From: Thalassospiraceae bacterium LMO-SO8
GTDB lineage: Bacteria > Pseudomonadota > Alphaproteobacteria > Rhodospirillales > Casp-alpha2
Length of the DNA stretch: 64,000 nucleotides
Reading direction: 5' to 3'
Assembly (NCBI GenBank): GCA_031655335.1
Contig: CP134226.1
Location: forward strand, 1,364,001-1,428,000
Shown here piece after piece: positions 1 through 6,495 of this stretch (position 1 is the first letter of the stretch; the number at the start of each line of letters is the position of its first letter). A program made the position numbers and the translations under genes. Below the pieces are notes generated by a model. It was not told where the DNA came from, did not search any database, and saw nothing but the letters and a program-made list of their open reading frames with translations.

Positions 1-263
1 GGCGTTCCGGTGGACGCCAGGGTCGCCGCGATCTTGCGCCCGACATGGCCGCTTTTGCCCATGCCGGTGACGACGATGCGGCCCTGGGCGGCGGCCATGA
101 TCGCGACGGCGCGCACGAAGACCTCGCCCAGGCTCGCCGACAGGGCCTTCAGTCCGTCGCTTTCGGCGGCCAGGACGCGGCGCGCCACGGCCAGGTCATC
201 GGCGCCTGCCGGGTCTTCGCCGAAGGTGGCGGTCGCATGGGTGTTGGCTTGGTCCGCGCTCAT
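1..263 (-). CDS. kdsD: arabinose-5-phosphate isomerase, N-terminal part (cut by window edge)
   Basis: The 87 visible codons encode the start of a KdsD/KpsF-type SIS-domain isomerase, which converts ribulose-5-phosphate to arabinose-5-phosphate for Kdo and lipopolysaccharide synthesis in the cytoplasm. The diagnostic segment is GMGKSGHVGRKIAATLAST at about residues 68-86, the sugar-phosphate loop of the family. The ATG at 261-263 is preceded by a GGGAT stretch. The rest of the SIS domain and the CBS domains lie outside the window. A promoter-like pair lies upstream at 347-375. Only the N-terminus can be judged, but the motif is highly characteristic. Confidence 0.85.
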   Translation of the reverse strand, partial: MSADQANTHATATFGEDPAGADDLAVARRVLAAESDGLKALSASLGEVFVRAVAIMAAAQGRIVVTGMGKSGHVGRKIAATLASTGT

Positions 264-346
264 GATCCCGTTCTTGTTCGTTGCCGATCGGTTTCAGCCG
301 AGGCCACGCCAGAGGCGGGACCTCGGGCGCCAGCAATCTTCATGCC

Positions 347-375
347 AATATGTCTAATATACTGGCGAATCGCAA
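347..375 (-). promoter_or_regulatory. candidate sigma70-type promoter for kdsD
   Basis: On the minus strand TTGCGA (370-375) and CATATT (347-352) are separated by exactly 17 bp, about 75 bp upstream of the kdsD ATG. Each hexamer matches the consensus at 4 of 6 positions. An imperfect dyad, GCCAATAT-7 bp-ATACTGGC (344-366), overlaps it and could be an operator. Neither element was tested. Confidence 0.35.
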
Positions 376-480
376 AAAATACGTCGCCTAAATATGCGCC
401 GCCGATTCCCGAGCGTCAACCGGAGGCCGCCGCACGGCAAGGGCCGGTCCGTGATGGAACCCGCCGGCGGCAACGCCGGC

Positions 481-1119
481 TTAATGATGAAAGACGTCGA
501 CCGCCCCCCAGCCGGCGAGGTCGAGGTCGACCCGCGTGGGCAGGAAATCAAGGCAGGCCTGGAGCAGGTGCTGCCGCCCTTCGCGGGCGATCATGGCGTC
601 GAGTTCCGCCTTGACCCGATGCAGATAGAGCACATCGTTGGCCGCATAGCCCTGCTGGGCCGGGCTGAGGGTCGCGCGCGCCCAGTCGGAGGACTGCTGC
701 TGCTTGTCCAGATCGACGCCGACCAGCTCGCGCACCACGTCCTTGAGGCCGTGGCCGTCGGTATAGGTGCGCACCAGCTTGGAAGCGATCTTGGTGCAGT
801 AGACGGGCGTGCAGTCGATGGCGAGCCAGCGTTTCAGCGCCGCGATGTCGAACCGGGCATAGTGGAAGATCTTGACCACCGAAACGTCTTCCATCAGCGC
901 CTTCAGGTTCGGCGCGGACGTCTGTCCGGCCGCGATCTGCACCAGATGGCAGACCCCGTCGCCGCCCGAAAGCTGCACCACGCACAGCCGGTCGCGGCCG
1001 AGGTCCAGACCCTGGGTCTCGGAATCGACGGCGACCGATCCGGTGAAGGTCACGCCGTCGGGCAGATCGCCTTGGTGAAGATGAATGACGGGAGTTCCGG
1101 ATTGACTTGGCGCGTCCAT
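481..1119 (-). CDS. rnd: ribonuclease D-like 3'-5' exonuclease (short form)
   Basis: A 212-residue DEDDy exonuclease. The first motif is VDSETQGL (D32 and E34 supply two metal ligands), the second is in FHYARFDIAAL, and the third is YAANDV (Y-x3-D). The length covers only the nuclease domain. The HRDC domains of E. coli RNase D are absent, as is common for short alphaproteobacterial versions. It probably trims 3' ends of tRNA or other structured RNA. The ATG at 1119 was chosen because AAGGGCGG lies just upstream. An in-frame ATG at 1146 would add nine residues. The gene lies between kdsD and tRNA-Leu on the same strand. Confidence 0.88.
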   Translation of the reverse strand: MDAPSQSGTPVIHLHQGDLPDGVTFTGSVAVDSETQGLDLGRDRLCVVQLSGGDGVCHLVQIAAGQTSAPNLKALMEDVSVVKIFHYARFDIAALKRWLAIDCTPVYCTKIASKLVRTYTDGHGLKDVVRELVGVDLDKQQQSSDWARATLSPAQQGYAANDVLYLHRVKAELDAMIAREGRQHLLQACLDFLPTRVDLDLAGWGAVDVFHH

Positions 1120-1179
1120 GACACTGCCGCCCTTATGTTCAATCAATCTTTAAGCCGCCCCCCCGAAACGGGGGAAAGA

Positions 1180-1266
<87 letters not shown>

Positions 1267-1374
1267 ACGGGCCCCGCGCAACGCCCCGCGAAAACGCCCG
1301 GGGAGGCACGGGAAAGCCGAAAAAACGGCTTGGAACTTGACCCGCCGGAGCAATTCCCCGGCGTGAGCGGCCTT

Positions 1375-1402
1375 CGTTAAAGGTAGGGCTGTGACTTGTC
1401 AA
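1375..1402 (-). promoter_or_regulatory. candidate promoter for tRNA-Leu
   Basis: A perfect -35 hexamer TTGACA on the minus strand (1397-1402) is followed after 15-16 bp by TTTAAC/TTAACG (1375-1381), about 110 bp upstream of the tRNA. The -35 match is strong and the -10 is mediocre. The rest of the 1267-1588 gap holds this site, the plus-strand promoter listed next and no supportable gene. Confidence 0.4.
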
Positions 1403-1487
1403 GCATCGCCTCGCGGGGGCGCGCCCCGGACCGGACGCCGGCCCGCCGCCGACGCCGGAATTCAGGCCCCTTTGGCCGCTTAGACAA

Positions 1488-1516
1488 TCGACACATCCGT
1501 TTGGCGTTGCTATGTT
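1488..1516 (+). promoter_or_regulatory. candidate sigma70-type promoter for the NDUFA9-like gene
   Basis: TCGACA (1488-1493, 5 of 6 matches) and TATGTT (1511-1516, 4 of 6) are separated by 17 bp. A predicted start near 1523 would leave a leader of about 65 nt before the ATG at 1589. Confidence 0.5.
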
Positions 1517-1588
1517 TTCCCTGAAAAACAACCCGCCGGAACCGGCCGGGGCCTCCCGCGGGGGGCTCCCCCTTAGGAGGAACAATCC

Positions 1589-2551
1589 ATGGATCGACGC
1601 ATCGCCACCGTTTTCGGCGCTTCCGGGTTCATCGGCCGCCATGTGGTGCGCCGCCTGGCCGCCGCCGGCTACGGTGTCCGCGCCGCCGGCCGGGATCCCG
1701 AATCCGCCCTGTTCCTGAAACCCATGGGCGATGTCGGCCAGGTCGTGCCCTGGCCCGCCGACGTCGCGCGGGCCGACACGGTCGCCGGCGCCGTCCAGGG
1801 GGCCGACGTGGTCGTCAATCTGGTCGGCATCCTGTACGAGCGCGGCCGCGCGACCTTCCGGAAGATCCATGAGGAAGGGGCCGGCAACGTGGCAAAGGCA
1901 GCCGCCGACGCCGGAGTGAAACGTCTGGTTCATGTCTCCGCCCTGGGCGCCGACGCCGCGTCGCCCGCCAAATACGCGCGCAGCAAGGCCGCCGGCGAAG
2001 CCGCCGTGAAAGCCGCCTTCGCCAAGGCGACGATCCTGCGCCCCAGCATCGTGTTCGGACCCGAGGACGATTTCTTCAACCGCTTCGCCTCCATGGCGCG
2101 GCTGTCGCCGGTGCTGCCGGTGATCGGCGCCGCCTCGGCCAAGGACGGCGGGCCGAAGTTTCAGCCCGTTTACGTGGGCGACGTGGCCGACGCGGTGATG
2201 GCGGCGCTGAGCGACGCCAAGGCCCCCGGCCAGGTGTTCGAACTGGGCGGACCCACGGTCTATTCCTTCCGCGAGCTGATGCAGCTGGTGATGACCCAGA
2301 CCGGGCGCAAGCGCTGCCTGCTGCCGCTGCCCTATTGGGCGGCCGAGATCCAGGCCGCCGTGCTGGGTCTACTGCCCGTGCCGCCGCTGACGTCCGATCA
2401 GGTACAGTTGCTGCGCCGGGACAATGTGGTCGGCGACAAGGCCAAGACCCTGAAAAATCTGGGCATCGCCCCCCGGGCGGCCGAGGCGATCCTGCCGACC
2501 TATCTCATGCGGTTCCGCAACAATGCCTGGCAGGGCGTGCAAAACGCCTGA
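1589..2551 (+). CDS. NAD(P)-binding Rossmann protein of the complex I NDUFA9 family
   Basis: A 320-residue atypical short-chain dehydrogenase/epimerase fold. The nucleotide-binding glycine motif GASGFIG is at residues 10-16. The body resembles the NDUFA9 (39 kDa) accessory subunit of respiratory complex I, which binds NADPH and stabilises the enzyme in mitochondria and alphaproteobacteria. The catalytic YxxxK of active SDRs is not obvious, in line with a structural role. A strong AGGAGG lies 8-9 nt before the ATG. It is a single-gene unit between tRNA-Leu and a convergent MarR gene. A generic NAD-dependent epimerase is the alternative. Confidence 0.85.
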   Translation: MDRRIATVFGASGFIGRHVVRRLAAAGYGVRAAGRDPESALFLKPMGDVGQVVPWPADVARADTVAGAVQGADVVVNLVGILYERGRATFRKIHEEGAGNVAKAAADAGVKRLVHVSALGADAASPAKYARSKAAGEAAVKAAFAKATILRPSIVFGPEDDFFNRFASMARLSPVLPVIGAASAKDGGPKFQPVYVGDVADAVMAALSDAKAPGQVFELGGPTVYSFRELMQLVMTQTGRKRCLLPLPYWAAEIQAAVLGLLPVPPLTSDQVQLLRRDNVVGDKAKTLKNLGIAPRAAEAILPTYLMRFRNNAWQGVQNA

Positions 2552-2608
2552 TTCCCCATCCTCGCGCCGCAATGTCTTCGCGGGGCCGGAACGGCGCAAG
2601 ACGGCGGA

Positions 2609-2688
2609 TTCGATCCCGGTCCGGTTCGATTTCCGGTCCGTTCGATCTTGTGGCGGTTCGATGGGCTTTCGGTTTGATCCCGATGCGG
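2609..2688. repeat. 16-bp tandem repeat, five units
   Basis: Five consecutive units begin at 2609, 2625, 2641, 2657 and 2673, exactly 16 bp apart. Units 1-4 begin TTCGAT and unit 5 begins TTTGAT. Most units end in a CCGG, GTCCG or GCGG cluster. The array fills half of the gap between the convergent NDUFA9-like and MarR genes. Confidence 0.75.
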
Positions 2689-2717
2689 GCCGAATCCCCG
2701 GCCCTCCGGGGGCCGGC

Positions 2718-3092
2718 TCAGTACCCTGGCGGCAGCCCCGTGTCGTCCGTCGCCAGACCCAGCTTGGCGGCGGCGGTGATCAGTTCGCCGAATTCGCGCA
2801 GGAACACGGAACCCGGCACCGTGCGCTGGATCAGCACGCTGCGGCGGTCGTTTTCATCGACCTTGCGGCGCACGAAATTCAGTTCGGACAGGCGGTCGAC
2901 GGCGCGGGTGACCGCCGGCTTGGACACCTTGAGGATATCCGCCATGCCGCGCACCGTATGGGGCGGCGGCGTCAGATAGACGGTCAGCAGCAGCGCCATC
3001 TGGCGCGCCGACAGGTCCGGGGCGTCCAGACGGACGCTCGAGACGATCGCCCGGCGCCAGATGTCCAATGCCTGAAGTTCGTTTAATTCCAT
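2718..3092 (-). CDS. MarR-family winged-helix transcriptional regulator
   Basis: A 124-residue protein with the MarR winged helix-turn-helix core. Helices cover LSARQMALLLTVYL and ILKVSKPAVTRAVDRL (residues about 35-75), and the wing carries the family signature DENDRRS near residue 87. Such proteins act as homodimers that bind palindromic operators and are relieved by small ligands. It is slightly short, with little C-terminal dimerisation helix. An AAGTTC-12 bp-GAACTT inverted repeat straddles its own start codon, suggesting autoregulation. The next gene upstream is the aminopeptidase on the same strand, and no obvious target is adjacent. Confidence 0.85.
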   Translation of the reverse strand: MELNELQALDIWRRAIVSSVRLDAPDLSARQMALLLTVYLTPPPHTVRGMADILKVSKPAVTRAVDRLSELNFVRRKVDENDRRSVLIQRTVPGSVFLREFGELITAAAKLGLATDDTGLPPGY

Positions 3093-3098
3093 GAACTT
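3075..3098. promoter_or_regulatory. inverted repeat over the MarR start codon (possible operator)
   Basis: AAGTTC (3075-3080) and GAACTT (3093-3098) are perfect inverted hexamers with a 12-bp AT-rich spacer containing the start codon of the MarR gene. The position fits autorepression, but short repeats of this kind also arise by chance. Confidence 0.3.
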
Positions 3099-3200
3099 AA
3101 TTCCCCTGTCCGGGCCATCCCGTTGCCGTTCGTCCTGGCCCGCCGACTTTCATTACGTTGTCGCAACTTCTAATTCATTTGGCCGCCCCTGACAAGCCGC

Positions 3201-4595
3201 CTAGGCGAACCGTTTCAGGATCATCGCCGCCATGGCGCGCAGCCCCATGGCCTCGCCGCCCATGGGGCGGCCGGGCCGCGACTTCAGGTTCCAGGCCATC
3301 AGGTCGACATGGGCCCAGGGCACGGGCTTGCCCTTTTCCGGGGTCGCGAAATGTTCCAGGAACAGGGCCGCGGTGATGGCCCCGGCATAGCCGCCTTCGG
3401 GCGAATTGGTGAGGTCCGCCTGCGATCCCTCGACCATGGACCGGTAGCCGTCCCACAACGGCAGACGCCACAGGGGATCCTCGACCGCCTGCCCGGCCGC
3501 GGTGATGTCGGCGGCCAATGCGTCGTCGTTGCAGAACAGGGCCGGCAAGTCGGTGCCGAGCGCCACCCGCGCCGCGCCGGTCAGGGTCGCGAAGTCGATC
3601 AAAAGGTCCGGCGCCTCGGCCGCCGCGTCCCACAGGGCGTCGGCCAGGATGACCCGGCCCTCGGCGTCCGTGTTGCCGATTTCGACCGTGGTGCCGCGCC
3701 GGGTCGCGACGATGTCGAGCGGCCGCATGGCGTTGCCCGAGATCGAATTTTCTACCGCCGGGATCAGCACGCGCAGCCTGATCCTGGCCCCCGCCGCCAT
3801 CAGCACGTTGGCGATGCCCAGCACGTGGGCGGCGCCGCCCATGTCCTTTTTCATGAACTTCATGCCGGCCGCGGTCTTGATGTCGAGCCCGCCCGTGTCG
3901 AAACACACGCCCTTGCCGACCAGGGTCACCTTGGGCGCGTTGGCCGGGCCCCAGGTCAGGTCGATCAGCCGGGGGGCGCGGTCCGACGCACGGCCGACCG
4001 CATGGATGGCCGGAAAGTTCTTCTTGAGCAGCTGGTCGCCCTCGATCACCCGCACCCGGGCCTTGAAGAGGCGGCCCAGGGCCCGCGCCGCGTCGGCCAG
4101 GTCACCCGGCCCCATGTCGTTGGTCGGCGTGTTGATGAGGTCGCGGCACAGGATCGTGCCCTTGGCTTCGCGTTCGACCCTGGCGCGGTCGCAGGCTGCC
4201 GGCCAGACCAGCTTGGCCGCGATCTTGCCGCCCGCCTTGTAGCGCCCGAAATGATAACTGCCGAGCGCCCAGGCCAGCGCCGCCGCCGTGGCGGCGTCCG
4301 CGTCCTTCTTGGCGTTCAGGCCATCGAGCACATAGCGCCCGGCCGGCAGTTTCTTGGGCAGATCGCCGAAATCCCACATGCTGGCGGCAGCACCCCGGCC
4401 CAGCACGACGCGGCCCAGGCCGCCCTTGGCGTTGGGGATCACGAGATGCCCCCCGGCCACGGCCGTGAAGCCGTTGCCCGTGACCCAGGCGCGGGTCGGC
4501 GCGTCCTGCTTGGCGAGCCAAGCCTTGAAGTCCTTGGCGGCGACGGGGGTGATGGGGACGGCGGCCGCCCCCGGCTTGGCGAAACAGTCCATCAT
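3201..4595 (-). CDS. leucyl aminopeptidase family (M17) metallopeptidase
   Basis: A 464-residue M17 peptidase that removes N-terminal residues from peptides using two divalent metals and forms hexamers in the cytoplasm. The catalytic block is visible: the lysine/aspartate segment GVCFDTGGLDIKTAAGMKF around residues 230-250, followed by KKDMGGAA, and the signature NTDAEGRVILADAL around residues 310-325. The N-terminal domain is divergent. The start MMD... is uncertain by one codon. It is followed 17 bp downstream on the plus side by the upstream gene's stop, so the PLP enzyme gene and this one are probably co-transcribed. Confidence 0.92.
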   Translation of the reverse strand: MMDCFAKPGAAAVPITPVAAKDFKAWLAKQDAPTRAWVTGNGFTAVAGGHLVIPNAKGGLGRVVLGRGAAASMWDFGDLPKKLPAGRYVLDGLNAKKDADAATAAALAWALGSYHFGRYKAGGKIAAKLVWPAACDRARVEREAKGTILCRDLINTPTNDMGPGDLADAARALGRLFKARVRVIEGDQLLKKNFPAIHAVGRASDRAPRLIDLTWGPANAPKVTLVGKGVCFDTGGLDIKTAAGMKFMKKDMGGAAHVLGIANVLMAAGARIRLRVLIPAVENSISGNAMRPLDIVATRRGTTVEIGNTDAEGRVILADALWDAAAEAPDLLIDFATLTGAARVALGTDLPALFCNDDALAADITAAGQAVEDPLWRLPLWDGYRSMVEGSQADLTNSPEGGYAGAITAALFLEHFATPEKGKPVPWAHVDLMAWNLKSRPGRPMGGEAMGLRAMAAMILKRFA

Positions 4596-4612
4596 GGTCT
4601 TTCCCTAAGGGG

Positions 4613-5707
4613 TCATCGTTCTGGTTCTGGTTGCGGTTGCGGGCCCGCGGCGGCGAGAGCCTCGTCGATGGCGGCCTCGTAAGCGAACAGGGCCGGCAGG
4701 CCGCCGGTGTGAAGATAGAGCACAGCACCACCCGCCATGGCGTCAGGGTCATCGGCCATGGCCAGGGCGCCGGCGAAGGATTTCGAGGTATAGACAGGGT
4801 CGAGCAGCAGGCCCTCCCGGCGCGCGGCGGCCAGGAAGGCGTCCCAGGTTTCCGGCGAATTCTTGCCGTAGCCGGGGCCGAGGAAACGGTCGGTGACGAT
4901 CACGTCGTCGGGCCCGACCAGGTCCGGGCGGCCGATCAGGCGGCCCAGGTTGCCGCAGATCTGGGTGATGCGGGCGTGCTGCTGGACCGCGTCGCGGCGC
5001 ACGCAGACGCCGGTCACCGGCAGGGTCGAGCCCGCCAGGCGCAGGCCGGTCAGAAGCCCCGAATGGGTCTGCCCGCTGCCGGACGCCGTGACGACCTGGG
5101 TCACCCTGACCCCGGCCTGGGCGATCTGGTCGAGGATTTCCCGGGCCGCCAGGATGTAGCCGAGGGCGCCGCGCGGTTCGAACGCCGCCCCCAGATGAAT
5201 GACGTAGGGCCGCCGCCCCTTGGCCCGCAAGTCGTCCGCGATGGCGTCGAGCCCCGCGTCGGCGTCGGCCTCGGATGCCTCGGCCGGCAGGTGGTGCAGG
5301 GTGGCGCCGTACAGGCGGTCGAGCAGCACGTTGCCGCCCGTGCGGTAGCCCGCGTCCATGCCGGCGACCCGGTCTTCCAATTGGATGTGACAGTCCAGGC
5401 CGGCGGCGCAGGCCGCCGCCGCCGTGACGCGCACGTAATTGGACTGCACGGCGCCGGTGATGATCAGGGTGTCGCAGCCCTGGGCGAGCGCCTGGCCGGT
5501 ATAGAATTCCAGCTTGCGCACCTTGTTGCCGCCGAGCCCCAGGCCCGTCAGGTCGTCGCGCTTGACCAGAATCGGCGCACGGCCGTCCCGGCCGGACAGG
5601 TTGGCCAGCCGTTCCAGCGGCGGGGTGCCGGAAATCAGCCGGCGGCGCGGAAAATCGGCATTGCCGATCCGCACGGTTTCAACGGAGGACGAAGCGGCGG
5701 CGGTCAT
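4613..5707 (-). CDS. D-cysteine desulfhydrase / ACC deaminase-family PLP enzyme
   Basis: A 364-residue fold-type II PLP enzyme. The PLP lysine lies in GLGLGGNKVRKLEFY (residues about 58-72). The substrate-binding serine/asparagine lies in TGAVQSNYVR, and the phosphate-binding loop is SGSGQTHSG. The family includes D-cysteine desulfhydrase, L-cysteate lyase and ACC deaminase, and sequence alone does not separate these activities here. The substrate is probably a D- or modified amino acid, released as ammonia plus a keto acid. It lies between an RraA-like gene (22 bp upstream) and the M17 peptidase, suggesting a small amino-acid salvage operon. Confidence 0.85.
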   Translation of the reverse strand: MTAAASSSVETVRIGNADFPRRRLISGTPPLERLANLSGRDGRAPILVKRDDLTGLGLGGNKVRKLEFYTGQALAQGCDTLIITGAVQSNYVRVTAAAACAAGLDCHIQLEDRVAGMDAGYRTGGNVLLDRLYGATLHHLPAEASEADADAGLDAIADDLRAKGRRPYVIHLGAAFEPRGALGYILAAREILDQIAQAGVRVTQVVTASGSGQTHSGLLTGLRLAGSTLPVTGVCVRRDAVQQHARITQICGNLGRLIGRPDLVGPDDVIVTDRFLGPGYGKNSPETWDAFLAAARREGLLLDPVYTSKSFAGALAMADDPDAMAGGAVLYLHTGGLPALFAYEAAIDEALAAAGPQPQPEPER

Positions 5708-5729
5708 GTTAGCGGGCGTCCTTGCGGAT

Positions 5730-6392
5730 TTAGGGAAGCAGTTCCGGTTCCGGCAGGCCCATCATCTGGGCCGTGGTTTCGCCGGCCTTGATGCGGGCGA
5801 TGGTCGCCTCCTCGTCGGCGATCTTCTTGATCGAGGCCGCCAGCAGTTCGGTGGCGCGGGCCAGCGGCACCACGGCCACGCCGTCGTCGTCGCCGATCAC
5901 GATGTCGCCCGGCGACACCGCCGCCCCGCCGCAGGAAATGGTGCCGTCGATGACCCCGCCGAAGCCCTTGTGCGGGCCCTGGGGGACATGGGCGGCGCAG
6001 AACGCGGGCAGGCCCATCTCGGCGATTTCGGCGACGTCGCGCATGGCCCCGTCGATGACCACGCCGCCCGCCTGCTTGGCGACGGCGCCGTGGGTCATGA
6101 TGCCGCCCCAGATCGCGACGTCGGCATAGCCGCCGGCGTCGATGACCAGGATCTCGCCCGGGTTGAGCAGGCCGATGGCGTAATGCGCCGCCGAATTGTC
6201 GCCGACCATGCAGGTCACCGTGCGCGCCTGACCGCAGACCGTCATGCCCTTCTTCACCGGCTTGATGCGCCCGGCCATGCATTGGGTCCGGTTCATCATG
6301 TCGGACACGATGGCGGGCGGAATGGCGCGCCATTGGGCGAGCACGTCGTCGGACAGGCGGTCAAAGGTCACGTTGTGGCGTTGGATGGCCAT
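5730..6392 (-). CDS. RraA-like protein (HMG/oxaloacetate aldolase-type)
   Basis: A 220-residue member of the RraA fold. The conserved GGYADVAIWGGIMTHGA (residues about 89-105) and VIDGAMRD (about 113-120) provide the G-x(n)-R-D metal/pyruvate site seen in 4-hydroxy-4-methyl-2-oxoglutarate aldolases and oxaloacetate decarboxylases. An enzymatic role is more likely than RNase E inhibition because the arginine and aspartate are kept. It is the first gene of the three-gene run ending with the M17 peptidase. The substrate cannot be told. Confidence 0.82.
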   Translation of the reverse strand: MAIQRHNVTFDRLSDDVLAQWRAIPPAIVSDMMNRTQCMAGRIKPVKKGMTVCGQARTVTCMVGDNSAAHYAIGLLNPGEILVIDAGGYADVAIWGGIMTHGAVAKQAGGVVIDGAMRDVAEIAEMGLPAFCAAHVPQGPHKGFGGVIDGTISCGGAAVSPGDIVIGDDDGVAVVPLARATELLAASIKKIADEEATIARIKAGETTAQMMGLPEPELLP

Positions 6393-6422
6393 GGAGGGCT
6401 CCCGTTCGGTCGTTTCTTGGAG

Positions 6423-6441
6423 GCCGCCCGTTGCGGGCGGC
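6423..6441 (-). terminator. GC-rich hairpin downstream of the usher operon
   Basis: GCCGCCCG-TTG-CGGGCGGC forms a perfect 8-bp stem between the end of the usher gene (6496) and the start of the RraA-like gene (6392), both on the minus strand. There is no U tract, so it would be an atypical or Rho-assisted terminator. Confidence 0.35.
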
Positions 6442-6495
6442 GTGTCCCGCCACTTAAACCCAGCGGGCGGGGCCTGCCAACCCCCTTCTGCCGAA

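Noticed and set aside
462-480. GCCGGC inverted repeat just before the RNase D stop as terminator
   Set aside because: Short stem that overlaps the gene end and has no U tract, so it is not distinguishable from background in GC-rich DNA.
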